Positions 32,688 through 42,072 of a DNA stretch of 64,000 bases are shown here, piece by piece (the first letter of the stretch is position 1; each line of letters opens with the position of its first letter). A model generated the notes under the pieces. That model was not told where the DNA came from, ran no database searches, and saw only the letters and a program-made list of their open reading frames with translations. The position numbers were made by a program, and so were the translations under genes. Origin of the DNA: Clostridiales bacterium (lineage in GTDB: Bacteria; Bacillota; Clostridia; Lachnospirales; Lachnospiraceae); contig JAMPHY010000017.1 of NCBI GenBank assembly GCA_023663185.1, forward strand, positions 1 through 64,000, in the 5' to 3' direction.

Positions 32688-32700
32688 CTCAGATCCTCCC

Positions 32701-33060
32701 TTAGTCAATCGCTCTGACACCTTCAACGAAGATGTTTATTTTTTCAACTTCTACTCCGGTAAATTCTTCTACTTTATATTTCACGCTGTCAATAAGATTA
32801 TCCGCTACGGCAAGAATGCTTACTCCGTAGGAAATAATCACATGAAAATCCAGTGTCAGTTTATTATTTTTAACCGTAACCTGAATACCCCGCGTCATAC
32901 TCTCTTTTTTCAGTAATTTTATAAATCCATCTTTTACGTTCAAACCTGCCATACCGACAATGCCGAAGCATTCCATTGCTACGGAACCGGCATACTGCGC
33001 TATGGCTTCATGCCCGATTGAGATGTTCCCCATATGTGTATCCATCGAAGACGCTCTCAT
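32701..33060 (-). CDS. yloU: Asp23/Gls24 family protein YloU
   Basis: 119 residues of the Asp23 fold: ISIGHEAIAQYAGSVAMECFGIVGM, a central VSYGVSIL-like strand, and a C-terminal VEKINIFVEGVR. AAGGAGG precedes the ATG. The family is membrane-associated and linked to envelope homeostasis; the precise role of YloU is open. Ends 13 bp before yloV. Confidence 0.93.
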   Translation of the reverse strand: MRASSMDTHMGNISIGHEAIAQYAGSVAMECFGIVGMAGLNVKDGFIKLLKKESMTRGIQVTVKNNKLTLDFHVIISYGVSILAVADNLIDSVKYKVEEFTGVEVEKINIFVEGVRAID

Positions 33061-33152
33061 ACAATACCTCCTTATATATTTTAATCATATATTTGTATTA
33101 TAAACCCTAATTACAAAAAATGGAAGAACAATTATAATCAGTATCATATTGG

Positions 33153-33599
33153 CTATACTTTCTTATACCATAGGTTATTTCTTTTTAAATTAATATATTC
33201 GTTGTACGCCTGTTCCAAAATCTGCCTCTCGTTCGCATACTTAACCAGATGAATAGCCTCATGGTATTTATAATACCCCGAATCTGTAAAAAATTCCTCG
33301 CGCTGCGGTTTGCTGTAATAGCTGTCCGCCATCATGAGATACCAATGCACCTGCTTATCCACAATGCCATCAGGCACCGTGAAAGTATAGCCGCTGGTTC
33401 CCACGAACTTGATAATGCTTGCCCTTGCGCCTGTCTCTTCAAACACCTCGCGTATCGCCGTTTCCTTATGTTCCTCTCCTGCTTCGACCGTGCCTTTAGG
33501 AAGCACCCAGCCTTCATCTTTATTATAGAAATTTTTATATAACAAAAGTATCTTACCGCGAAAAATAACTACGCCGCCGCAGCTTGTCGCTTTAATCAT
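33153..33599 (-). CDS. NUDIX hydrolase
   Basis: 148 residues. A complete Nudix box is present: G-TVEA-GEEHKETA-REVFEETGA (about 36-58), with the catalytic REVFEE. The beginning, KATSCGGVVIFR, and VLPKG resemble Ap4A/dinucleotide pyrophosphatases of the MutT-like group. The exact substrate cannot be read from sequence. Confidence 0.9.
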   Translation of the reverse strand: MIKATSCGGVVIFRGKILLLYKNFYNKDEGWVLPKGTVEAGEEHKETAIREVFEETGARASIIKFVGTSGYTFTVPDGIVDKQVHWYLMMADSYYSKPQREEFFTDSGYYKYHEAIHLVKYANERQILEQAYNEYINLKRNNLWYKKV

Positions 33600-33659
33600 A
33601 ACCTGCTTCCTCCTAATCTGTGGAGCTTACTATCTTGTACTTCTTGCACTTTCTCTGTT

Positions 33660-35183
33660 CTATTGTTCTAAACAGGCGTCGAAAATCCTCTTTGCTATCG
33701 GTACTGCAAAATCTCCACCTGAGCCTACCCCTTCAATAATAATCGTCACACAGACCTTAGGCTCGTCTACCGGCGCAAACCCTGTAAACCATGCGTGAGA
33801 GTCCGCCTTATTACTGTTGTATTCGGCAGAACCCGTCTTACCTGCGGCAGTATAGCCCGCGCCTTTTAGCTTCGATGCCGTACCGTCTTCTATTACCTGA
33901 GTCATCAGCCCTGTAAGAATTTCCGCTTCCGCTTCCGTCATTAGATTTCCATAGGTGCTTGGTGAGAACTGTTTAATTGTATTACCGCTGTAATTCTCCA
34001 CACGCTCTACCAGATACGGCTTCATCAACACCCCTTTGTTAGCCACCGCGCACGTTATCATATTCATATGCAGCGGCGTTATCTGGCTCATTCCCTGACC
34101 TATGGAAGTCTGCATAATGTCAAAAACGGAAGAATTTTCATCAAGTGTGGTCTTACTCTTATTATAAGCAAACGATACCGGAAGGTCGCGGTTAAACAGC
34201 AGTTCGTCTAAGGTCTTGTCAAATTCCGTCAAGCTTAACGACATTCCAATGTTTGCAAACGAAGAATTACACGATTTGGCAAAAGATTTAGTAAAATCCT
34301 CGCTGCCATGCGCTATGCCGTGGTAACAGTTTATAAGCTCGTCCTCGTATTTAAAATTTCCGTTGCAGCTAAACCTATAATCTTTATAAGTATCCGGATT
34401 TTCCCTTATATATTCAAGCGCCGTCACTATCTTAAAGGTGGAGCCGGGCGGGTATAACCCCTGTGTTACCCTGTTTACAAGGATTCCGCTATCATTTTCT
34501 TCCAGCAAATCGTCCCATATCTGCTCGATTTCATTCGGATTAAAATCCGGCTTGGACACCATCGCCAGAATCCTACCGGTTGAAGGTTCGGTTATTATAA
34601 CTGCACCCTTGTATGTGCCAAGCGATTTATACGCTATTTCCTGCAAGCTTGTATCCAACGTGGTTATAACATTATCGCCGGGGAATTTTTCGCCTGACAT
34701 CTCGCTTGCCGCCTTATCGTACATCTTAGCGTTAGATTGAATCAGATAAAAATTCGCCTGCGCCTCTATGCCGAATCTTCCCTTCGATGAGTAGCCCACC
34801 ACATGCGCGAACATATTTTCAAAAGGATATTCCCGCGTTTCTTTACCATTGGCGTCGGTGACAGTCCTTGCAAGCACCTCTCCATCGCTTGAATAAATCG
34901 TGCCCCTGCTGTTTTGTGCAATCAAAATCTCCTGCCTGCTGTTATAGCTGTTGTCTATCATTGCCTGCTTATGCGTCGTCGCGTAATAACAAGTATAACC
35001 AATCATGCACATGAAAGCTATAACAAAAATACTTGTAATAAAACGAATTTGCTTACTTGTCTTCTTCCGCTGGTTACGTCTCTGTATCTTCGACTCCTGC
35101 GCCTTCGACTTCTGAATATTTACTTTCTGCTGGTTTTCGTGAGTTGCTTCCTCCACGGGATTTTCGTTTCTTCTTTTTGACAC
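33660..35183 (-). CDS. pbpA: Class B penicillin-binding protein (PbpA/MrdA-like transpeptidase)
   Basis: 507 residues from GTG 35183, preferred because GAAGGAG lies 6 bases upstream; the ATG at 35198 would place that site inside the gene. A basic cytoplasmic tail, one membrane helix (about 47-70), then a transpeptidase domain with active Ser in GSTFK, the SCNSSF motif and KTGSAEY. It cross-links peptidoglycan outside the membrane, paired with the SEDS glycosyltransferase encoded just upstream. Its first ~110 bases overlap the end of that gene in another frame. Confidence 0.93.
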   Translation of the reverse strand: MSKRRNENPVEEATHENQQKVNIQKSKAQESKIQRRNQRKKTSKQIRFITSIFVIAFMCMIGYTCYYATTHKQAMIDNSYNSRQEILIAQNSRGTIYSSDGEVLARTVTDANGKETREYPFENMFAHVVGYSSKGRFGIEAQANFYLIQSNAKMYDKAASEMSGEKFPGDNVITTLDTSLQEIAYKSLGTYKGAVIITEPSTGRILAMVSKPDFNPNEIEQIWDDLLEENDSGILVNRVTQGLYPPGSTFKIVTALEYIRENPDTYKDYRFSCNGNFKYEDELINCYHGIAHGSEDFTKSFAKSCNSSFANIGMSLSLTEFDKTLDELLFNRDLPVSFAYNKSKTTLDENSSVFDIMQTSIGQGMSQITPLHMNMITCAVANKGVLMKPYLVERVENYSGNTIKQFSPSTYGNLMTEAEAEILTGLMTQVIEDGTASKLKGAGYTAAGKTGSAEYNSNKADSHAWFTGFAPVDEPKVCVTIIIEGVGSGGDFAVPIAKRIFDACLEQ

Positions 35184-36492
35184 TTTTTGCTCCTTCATCT
35201 TGCCTTATAATATACAGACCTTCTATGATAAAAAACATAATCAGCGTGGTTAATACGGAACTTCCGCCATAACTTACAAACGGCAGGGTAACTCCGGTCA
35301 TGGGAATAAATTTCGTTCCACCGCCAATCGTTAAAAATACTTGGAAAATATAGGTTATCCCTAAGCCGAAAGCCACCAGTTGATAAAATTTATCTTCCAG
35401 CTTCAGCGATATATTCATAATCATGATAAAACAGCTTATACATATAAGAATAACGCATATGGCAAAGATAATTCCAAGCTCCTCCGCTACCGCCGAAAAT
35501 ACGAAATCCTCTTCTACGAAAGGAATCGACTTAGGATTACCGTTATAAAGCCCCAGCCCGAACCAGCCACCGCTGCTGATACCGAATAACGACTGCGTTA
35601 TCTGATAGCCCGCATCGTCTATACAGCTCCACGGATCTCTCCACGCCTGCACGCGCACCCTCACATGCGCAAATATCTGATAGGCGACCACGGCGGCTCC
35701 CGCCCCGCCAAACGCACCCAGCAATAGATATAGTTCCTTTCCTGTCGCAATATATATCATAAATACATAGACAATGAAGAAAATCAAGGCGCTTCCCAAA
35801 TCCTTTGAAACCACCAAAATCAAAACATGCAGTCCCGCGAGCACGGCAGTCATACAGATTCTTAGGAAGTCGTTTTTTTCATATAAGGCGCTGGCTATAA
35901 AAAATACAAAAATAATCTTCACAAATTCGGACGGTTGAAAGGTAACGCCGGCGACCGAAAATGAAATCTTAGAACCATGCGTTACGGAGCCTAAGGTCAA
36001 TACTATTCCCAAAGCGCAGATTCCAACTGTGGCATACACCCACATGAATTTGCGCAAAAACCTGAATTTACGGATTAAGTACGGAATAATCAATCCAACT
36101 ATCATCGAAACCGTCACAATAAAGAACTGCCTTATCGCCTTACTGTACGAAAGCCTCGTAAGGATTATAAAGCCAATGCCTGAGAGCATACACATATTAT
36201 TGATAATCAGCCGATTTCCCTTAGGATACAGCATATGGAAAAGGACTATCGCCGCAAACAACAATATCTGCTGGAAAATATAGAAAAATAAATATTCCAA
36301 CTCGCCCGTTTCAAAGCAGATTACCAAAAAGCATGAAAAATGCAGTAAAAACATCAAAATTGTCTGCCTTACATAAATTCCGTTTCTTTTTTCTTCATTC
36401 GGATAACGGAATACAAGGAAACATTCTAACGTATATAATGCGAGCATTAATGTAATTAAATACTTGGAAATCTCTGTAATATAAAATTCCAA
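35074..36492 (-). CDS. SEDS peptidoglycan glycosyltransferase (FtsW/RodA/SpoVE family)
   Basis: 472 residues from a TTG start at 36492. About ten membrane helices. SEDS signatures: FQPSEFVKI, SKDLGSALIFF, NGNPKSIPFVEEDFVFSAVAEELG and PMTGVTLPFVSYGGSS. It polymerises lipid II, working with the class B PBP that follows. The Lys/Arg-rich C-terminal tail (KKKKRKSRGG...) is encoded in DNA shared with the PBP start. RodA versus FtsW cannot be settled by eye. Confidence 0.94.
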   Translation of the reverse strand: MEFYITEISKYLITLMLALYTLECFLVFRYPNEEKRNGIYVRQTILMFLLHFSCFLVICFETGELEYLFFYIFQQILLFAAIVLFHMLYPKGNRLIINNMCMLSGIGFIILTRLSYSKAIRQFFIVTVSMIVGLIIPYLIRKFRFLRKFMWVYATVGICALGIVLTLGSVTHGSKISFSVAGVTFQPSEFVKIIFVFFIASALYEKNDFLRICMTAVLAGLHVLILVVSKDLGSALIFFIVYVFMIYIATGKELYLLLGAFGGAGAAVVAYQIFAHVRVRVQAWRDPWSCIDDAGYQITQSLFGISSGGWFGLGLYNGNPKSIPFVEEDFVFSAVAEELGIIFAICVILICISCFIMIMNISLKLEDKFYQLVAFGLGITYIFQVFLTIGGGTKFIPMTGVTLPFVSYGGSSVLTTLIMFFIIEGLYIIRQDEGAKSVKKKKRKSRGGSNSRKPAESKYSEVEGAGVEDTET

Positions 36493-36494
36493 TT

Positions 36495-38783
36495 TTATTC
36501 TATTCCCCTTTTATAATGTCCGGTCGTATATTCGTCAACTGGAAATGAAGCTTTATCACCGGAATAAAAATCTAAAATTTCTTTTACTCTATCCCCCGAC
36601 TCCGATACGAAGTCCAGACGTATTGCATATAATCCTAATTTATACAGCTTGTCTTTCTTCATATGCACAGAATACGGCACGGAATTATATATGATGTTAT
36701 AACAATGTTCACAGTTGCAGAATACGGGAAACTTTTTATTATATCTGTCATTTAGGTATAATAAATGTCCGCCGTCTTCCTTATGGCATGTAGCGGCAGT
36801 TTTCTCAAGGCAGTTCGCGGTAATCATCATCGGAATCGTACCATATGTCGTCATTGATATTCTATGCCCCTGAATATTATTATAACTTTCTATAAGCCTG
36901 TGGCACTCCTTTTCATTAAGTTCATATGGCAGATAGCTTTCAGAGCTGTATGCGCTTAAGAATTTCACCGTCTCTACGTTAAAACAATAAATGCCTGTAT
37001 CTGTTACTATATCATAACTGCCTTTAAGAGAAAACACCCAAAAAAGCGATTCCAGATTTCTTACGAGAAATCCTTTAATTCCGCTATGAATTAAAGATTG
37101 CAGTTTTTGCAGATATTCGGCGTCTTTTTCTCTGATAATATATGGTAATGCAAGATAAATTTCATAATTTTCATACAATTCACGTTGTTGACTAATTCGG
37201 TCATTATTCTTTATGTATAAATCGCTGTCGATATAAAGCCGCTCGCAAGCGTATGTGCATGAGCTTGTGCCGTTGCATGAGCTTATGCCATTGCATGAAC
37301 TTGCGTGGCTATATGTGCTTGCCGCTTCTAACTGCTCCATGCTCGTTACGCTGATGTGAAGCTGCGTCTTTCCAAATTTTGTTTCTGCTGTGTTTTCTTT
37401 TTTTGACACGGCAGAATACTTTTCAGAGTTTAGCCGGAATGAACAAAAACCTGTATATGCCGCCTTCTCTTTATAAGGAGTCGCCTTACTTGCAATAACT
37501 TTATCTTCAAACGCCGCAACTGCTTCCCTACGCAATTTATTAAGCTGCGCTACCGGCATAAAAGCCTCATCATCAACCTCAACATCTATACTCTCAGCAT
37601 ATATAAAAGAGCCGCCCGTCTTTTGCAGCTGCTTTATAAACTGCTCTTTATCCATAGGTTTATTTAGCGCTTTCTGCACCGTATCGCCATAAGAAATCTG
37701 CGTGATTCCGCGCCCTTCTATCTTAAGCTCTGCCTTCTTACCCACATTAAATATTCCGCGCATTATAACAGGACATTTTTGCTCGCCTTGAAGATACTTA
37801 TCCGCAATATCTTTAATAAGTTCTTCATCGCTGCCTATGTAGCCCGGCTTATTTATAGTTACCATTTCCCTGCCGTTTGCGCGCTCATAATAGCCGGTTT
37901 GGAGTTCGCTTCTTATATACAGCTTCTTAAGGCAATCCATGTCCTGCGGCTTAACATGATACTTACTCGCACCGCTTTCATAATATCTGTCAATATATTT
38001 GCGGTATATCGCCGTAACGCCCGCCGCATATTCAGGGCTTTTCCTTCTGCCCTCTATTTTGAAGGAATCTATCCCAGCCTCAATCAGCTTCGGAATATAT
38101 TCTATTGTGCACATATCCTTCAAGCTGAGTGGATAAGCTTCCCTCAATAAATAAGACTTATCCGTATCAAGCACACTATAGCTTAATCTGCAAGGCTGGG
38201 CGCATCTTCCACGGTTGCCGCTGCGTCCGCCAAGAATACTGCTAAACAGACATTGCCCCGAATAACAGTAACACATGGCGCCATGAATGAAACATTCCAG
38301 CTCTAAATCTGTGTTTTCCTTGATTTTCGCAATTTCCTTAAGCGATAGTTCTCTTGCGGGCACCAGTCTTGAGGCACCGCTTTTCTCTAAGAAGGACGCG
38401 CCCATAACGCCCGTCACGGTCATTTGTGTACTGACATGAAGCGGTAGCCTGGGAAATGTTTCTTTTATATAATTAAAAACGCCTAAATCCTGAATAATTA
38501 TTCCGTCCAGCCCATATTCATAAAAAGGCGCTACAAAGTCATACAACGCTGAAAATTCTTCTTCCTTAATCAAAGTATTAAGCGTTAAATACAGTTTTTT
38601 ACCATTAAAATGGGTATAACGGAGCGCCCGCAGTATTTCTTCTTTAGTGAAATTGTCCGCATAGGCGCGTGCGCTGAATCTGTCTCCGCCCAGATACACG
38701 GCGTCCGCCCCCGCATTTATAGCCCCTATAAGCGCCTGATAATTGCCTGCCGGAGCAAGCAGTTCTACTTTTTTCTTCATCAT
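36495..38783 (-). CDS. U32 family peptidase (large form)
   Basis: About 763 residues from the ATG at 38783 (GGGAGG upstream; ATG 38780 equally plausible). It starts KKKVELLAPAGN with GADAVYLGGDRFSARAYADNF, and has the U32 signature ECFIHGAMCYCYSGQC followed by GGRSGNRGRCAQPCR. Conserved cysteines suggest an Fe-S cluster; relatives include collagenase-like proteins and rRNA/ubiquinone hydroxylation enzymes, so peptidase activity is not certain. A Cys-rich SSCNG(I/T) tandem repeat lies near the middle. Ends 3 bp before the SEDS gene. Confidence 0.9.
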   Translation of the reverse strand: MMKKKVELLAPAGNYQALIGAINAGADAVYLGGDRFSARAYADNFTKEEILRALRYTHFNGKKLYLTLNTLIKEEEFSALYDFVAPFYEYGLDGIIIQDLGVFNYIKETFPRLPLHVSTQMTVTGVMGASFLEKSGASRLVPARELSLKEIAKIKENTDLELECFIHGAMCYCYSGQCLFSSILGGRSGNRGRCAQPCRLSYSVLDTDKSYLLREAYPLSLKDMCTIEYIPKLIEAGIDSFKIEGRRKSPEYAAGVTAIYRKYIDRYYESGASKYHVKPQDMDCLKKLYIRSELQTGYYERANGREMVTINKPGYIGSDEELIKDIADKYLQGEQKCPVIMRGIFNVGKKAELKIEGRGITQISYGDTVQKALNKPMDKEQFIKQLQKTGGSFIYAESIDVEVDDEAFMPVAQLNKLRREAVAAFEDKVIASKATPYKEKAAYTGFCSFRLNSEKYSAVSKKENTAETKFGKTQLHISVTSMEQLEAASTYSHASSCNGISSCNGTSSCTYACERLYIDSDLYIKNNDRISQQRELYENYEIYLALPYIIREKDAEYLQKLQSLIHSGIKGFLVRNLESLFWVFSLKGSYDIVTDTGIYCFNVETVKFLSAYSSESYLPYELNEKECHRLIESYNNIQGHRISMTTYGTIPMMITANCLEKTAATCHKEDGGHLLYLNDRYNKKFPVFCNCEHCYNIIYNSVPYSVHMKKDKLYKLGLYAIRLDFVSESGDRVKEILDFYSGDKASFPVDEYTTGHYKRGIE
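37255..37308. repeat. 18-bp in-frame tandem repeat in the U32 gene
   Basis: Three 18-bp units related to AG(C/T)TCATGCAA(C/T)GGCA(T/C)A on the minus strand encode SSCNGI, SSCNGT and a diverged SSCTYA. Copy-number change would keep the reading frame. Confidence 0.75.
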
Positions 38784-38881
38784 TAACCTCCCATTCTCAC
38801 ATCGTATACGGCGAATCTCAACCTGCGAGTTTGGGCAGCGCACAAACTTGCCTGTGAAAAATTTATTTTTCACATTGTTAT

Positions 38882-38907
38882 AAAAGGCTGCCTTAAAAAG
38901 ACAGCCT
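38882..38907 (-). terminator. Intrinsic terminator after zapA
   Basis: Minus strand: AGGCTGTCTT, a T-rich loop, AAGGCAGCCT, then TTTAT. The stem has one mismatch. It lies 9 bp after the zapA stop and separates zapA from the U32 gene, which is preceded by its own hairpins at 38820-38875. Confidence 0.75.
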
Positions 38908-38915
38908 CACATTGT

Positions 38916-39326
38916 CTATTTCTTTTTCAATTCTGCTAATTCAGTCTCTAAACGAACCACTTTTTTCGCATTTTCGTTTGCGTCCAATTGAAGAGTTTTA
39001 ACTTTTTTCTCCGTATTCTCAAGCTTCATTTGCGACGCAATCAACTCATGCTTTATGTCAAACAGCTCTTTTTCTTTATTCTTAATATCTTCTTCCAAAA
39101 GAGATATCTGTTGTTTAGCCTTAAAATAATCGTCCGCTATGTTAAGCTGCATTAACACATTCTGAGTGTCTAACGGCTGCCGTCTGAAGCTGTCAACCTT
39201 CCCGTATTCCGCCACTTTATTATTGATATATAAAGCCACTTTCTGTAGGTATTCTTCACTTTCATAACCGCTTAAGGTAAAAACCTTTCCGCCTATTATA
39301 ACTTCGGTATCTGTTTTTGTTGACAT
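38916..39326 (-). CDS. zapA: Cell division protein ZapA
   Basis: 136 residues from the ATG at 39326. The ZapA globular head (TEVIIGGKVFTLSGYESEEYLQKVALYIN) covers residues 1-75 and is followed by a long coiled coil (about 75-136). It binds FtsZ and bundles protofilaments at midcell. Longer than the roughly 85-residue Bacillus protein because of the coiled coil, as in other clostridia. A promoter at 39361-39388 makes it a separate unit. Confidence 0.93.
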   Translation of the reverse strand: MSTKTDTEVIIGGKVFTLSGYESEEYLQKVALYINNKVAEYGKVDSFRRQPLDTQNVLMQLNIADDYFKAKQQISLLEEDIKNKEKELFDIKHELIASQMKLENTEKKVKTLQLDANENAKKVVRLETELAELKKK

Positions 39327-39360
39327 CAAACGTCTCCCTTCATGTAGAAAGCCCGCAACA

Positions 39361-39388
39361 CATTTATCTAAAGTAAAAATGCCGTCAA
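39361..39388 (-). promoter_or_regulatory. Candidate zapA promoter
   Basis: Minus strand TTGACG (39388-39383), a 16-base spacer, and TAAATG (39366-39361), between ruvB and zapA. Confidence 0.5.
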
Positions 39389-39419
39389 AGCAAAATCTAT
39401 CACTTTTATTATATATATC

Positions 39420-40418
39420 TTATGAAGGAATTTCAAGCCCCAAATGATGATATGCCATATCTGTGACAACCCTGCCGCGCGGCGTCCTGTTTAAAAGCCC
39501 GTTTTTTAATAAATACGGCTCATATACGTCCTCCAAAGTCCCTGCGTCTTCTCCGATTGCCGCCGCCAATGTGTCTAAGCCCGCAGGTCCGCCCTGAAAT
39601 TTATCAATCAGTGTCAATAAAATATTGCGGTCTATGTGGTCGAGTCCCAGCTTATCCACTTCCAATAAATCTAATGCGGTATTGGCAACTTCCTCCGTGA
39701 TAATCCCGTCATACTTAACCTGTGCGAAGTCGCGCACCCGCTTAAGCATTCTATTCGCAAGCCTCGGCGTCCCGCGGCTTCTTCTTGCAAGCTCCAAAGC
39801 GCCTTTTTCTTCAATAGTTACGCCGAGTATCTTTGCCGAATGCAGTATAATAAGCTTAAGTTCGTCAACGGAATAAAATTCCAGACGATGAAGCACGCCA
39901 AACCTGTCTCTAAGCGGCGCACTCAAAAGCCCCGCCCTCGTAGTCGCCCCGACCAGCGTAAAATGTGGAAGCTCAAGACGGATTGACCTTGCGGAAGCAC
40001 CCTTGCCAATCATAATATCTATCACATAGTCTTCCATTGCCGGATATAGAACTTCTTCAACCTGACGATTCAGCCTGTGTATTTCGTCTACGAACAGCAA
40101 ATCGCCCTCCTGCAGATTATTCAGTATCGCCGCCATTTCTCCCGGCTTCTCTATCGCCGGTCCGCTGGTAACTTTCATATTGACGCCCATCTCATTAGCG
40201 ATAATGCCTGCTAACGTCGTCTTGCCAAGCCCCGGCGGTCCATAAAACAGCACATGGTCTAAGGCGTCGTTTCTCTGCTTTGCTGCTTCTATATATATTT
40301 TCAGATTTTCTTTGATTTTTGATTGACCGATGTAGTCATCAAGCTTCTGTGGACGCAGCGTACCTTCTATTTTGATATCTTCTTCCATCAGATTTGTTTC
40401 AATCACCCTGTTTGCCAT
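39420..40418 (-). CDS. ruvB: Holliday junction branch migration helicase RuvB
   Basis: 332 residues, AAA+ ATPase: GPPGLGKTT Walker A, DEIHRLN Walker [19 protein letters not shown] sensor region, and a winged-helix end [16 protein letters not shown]. It drives RuvA-bound junction migration. Last gene of the nusG-II/Gx/ruvA/ruvB operon, whose promoter carries a LexA box. Confidence 0.98.
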   Translation of the reverse strand: MANRVIETNLMEEDIKIEGTLRPQKLDDYIGQSKIKENLKIYIEAAKQRNDALDHVLFYGPPGLGKTTLAGIIANEMGVNMKVTSGPAIEKPGEMAAILNNLQEGDLLFVDEIHRLNRQVEEVLYPAMEDYVIDIMIGKGASARSIRLELPHFTLVGATTRAGLLSAPLRDRFGVLHRLEFYSVDELKLIILHSAKILGVTIEEKGALELARRSRGTPRLANRMLKRVRDFAQVKYDGIITEEVANTALDLLEVDKLGLDHIDRNILLTLIDKFQGGPAGLDTLAAAIGEDAGTLEDVYEPYLLKNGLLNRTPRGRVVTDMAYHHLGLEIPS

Positions 40419-40455
40419 TTTTGCAGTTTATCCCTTCGTTTTCATATTTATGGCA

Positions 40456-41064
40456 CTAAAATATATACTTAAGCGCAGCTTTTAATATCTCTTCCACAGT
40501 GCTGTCCAGCGTTACCTCCACCTGCTTAACCGCCTTTAGCGCATCGGTCGCAGAATATCCAAGCGCAACCAACGCCTCAATCGCTTCATTTCTGCCGTTA
40601 TTCTTATCTTCTTCCGTCAAAGACATTGTTACGGTATCAGCCTTAGACGCTAAGGCGTCATCTAAGGAAACCTTGTCCCTTAAATCCAAAATCACACGCT
40701 CCGCAGTCTTGGCGCCTATGCCCGACGCTTTAGATATCGCCTTAGAATCGCCTGCGATAATCGCAAACCTAAGCTCGTCGGCGCTCATAATCGAAAGAAT
40801 GGCGAGTCCGCCTTTGGGACCGATACCGTTGACTGTAATAAGCTTCTTAAATATCTCCAAATCGTCCCTCGTCAGAAAGCCGTACAGACTGAAAGAATCC
40901 TCTCTTACAAGAGTATATGTATATATTTTGACAAAGCTCCCTATTCCCTGAATGGCATTAATGGTTCTTGCCGATACCTTGATATTATAACCAACCTGAT
41001 TTACCTCCAGCACCAGATTATCTTCCGTAATTTCTTCTATAGTTCCTTTAAGATAGGCGTACAT
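40456..41064 (-). CDS. ruvA: Holliday junction DNA helicase subunit RuvA
   Basis: 202 residues: an N-terminal OB fold (MYAYLKGTIEEI), two helix-hairpin-helix motifs (TVNGIGPKGGLAIL and ASGIGAKTAERVILDL), and a C-terminal UBA-like domain contacting RuvB. It precedes ruvB by 37 bp. Confidence 0.98.
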   Translation of the reverse strand: MYAYLKGTIEEITEDNLVLEVNQVGYNIKVSARTINAIQGIGSFVKIYTYTLVREDSFSLYGFLTRDDLEIFKKLITVNGIGPKGGLAILSIMSADELRFAIIAGDSKAISKASGIGAKTAERVILDLRDKVSLDDALASKADTVTMSLTEEDKNNGRNEAIEALVALGYSATDALKAVKQVEVTLDSTVEEILKAALKYIF

Positions 41065-41117
41065 ATCGTATTATGTCCTCTTTCTTCTTATTATTCTTAT
41101 AAGCTGAGCGTTGAATT

Positions 41118-41606
41118 TTATACCATTCTTTTCAAATATCCCATAACCCGCATACTCACGACTCCGATTAAAAAGCCTGTAACTATGCCTGCAATAAGCA
41201 GAATGGGCAGATAAAACAACGGCGCAAAATTCTCAACAACTATCATCGCAACAAGCGTCTGCCCGATATTATGCGCGACTCCCCCGATTATGCTTACGCC
41301 GATAACCGAAAAGGCACTGATTTTTTTAAAAAGCAGCATCAGCAAAAAGCTGCACAACGCGCCTGCAAGCGCATAAATAATTGAATACATATTGCCGAAC
41401 AAAAAGCCTGTCAGCAGTATCCGCAGCAGATTGACCGACAACGCTTCTTTATATCCATATGTATAAAGCAGCAGAACAACCGCCATATTCGGCAGTCCAA
41501 GCTTAATGCCGGGAATACCTATGGTAAACGGAATGAGCGATTCAATATAAGCCAAAATCATCGACGCCGCCAATAAAAAACCCAGCGTAACATACTTTTT
41601 CTTCAT
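41118..41606 (-). CDS. Gx transporter family membrane protein (heptaprenyl diphosphate synthase component I-like)
   Basis: 162 residues from the ATG at 41606, which overlaps the preceding stop by one base. Five to six membrane helices with IPFTIGIPGIKLGLPNMAVVLLLY and the Gly-rich GGVAHNIGQTLVA. The family (pfam07456) is an ECF-S-like membrane protein often paired with NusG domain II proteins and ApbE/redox genes. The old heptaprenyl synthase name is doubtful. Confidence 0.88.
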   Translation of the reverse strand: MKKKYVTLGFLLAASMILAYIESLIPFTIGIPGIKLGLPNMAVVLLLYTYGYKEALSVNLLRILLTGFLFGNMYSIIYALAGALCSFLLMLLFKKISAFSVIGVSIIGGVAHNIGQTLVAMIVVENFAPLFYLPILLIAGIVTGFLIGVVSMRVMGYLKRMV

Positions 41607-42025
41607 CAATACGTCACTCCGTCCAGCTCCTGTTCCTCTTCCCCGATAATTTCAACCACAAGCTTATGCGGCAGACAGATAATGCTCTCGCCCGCCGAAC
41701 TAACAGCGATATGGTGCACGCAAATCTTATCGGGACAGTTTGCCGCTATCATACTTACTTTTCCGTCACGATACATAATCACATTGTAATCTTGTTCTGG
41801 AAGTTTTATATCAGCCCATTCTTCTTTAGATAGTTCCGTTATATGTACGGACGTAACCAGATAATATCTTTCATCTGTCTGCGCAAGCGGAATCTTAAGC
41901 AAAACCGTACCGTCATAGGATACAGCCGCATAGCTGCCCTGAGTGCGATTTATATATAAAGCAAACAGGATAAGCAACGCGGCTGCACATATCACTAATA
42001 CCAGCCTGATATCAGCTTTAGTCAT
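41606..42025 (-). CDS. NusG domain II-containing membrane protein
   Basis: 139 residues. One N-terminal membrane helix (about 7-25), then an extracytoplasmic NusG-II domain with the conserved CPDKICVHHIAVSSAGESIICLP segment containing two cysteines. It is not a transcription factor despite the name. First gene of the operon, with an AAGGAG site and a short hairpin (AGCCT/AGGCT) in its leader. Expression is probably SOS-controlled through 42073-42101. Confidence 0.88.
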   Translation of the reverse strand: MTKADIRLVLVICAAALLILFALYINRTQGSYAAVSYDGTVLLKIPLAQTDERYYLVTSVHITELSKEEWADIKLPEQDYNVIMYRDGKVSMIAANCPDKICVHHIAVSSAGESIICLPHKLVVEIIGEEEQELDGVTY

Positions 42026-42072
42026 TAATAAAACCTGCTCCTTCTTGAGTTCAGCCTACCGAGGCTAAACTT

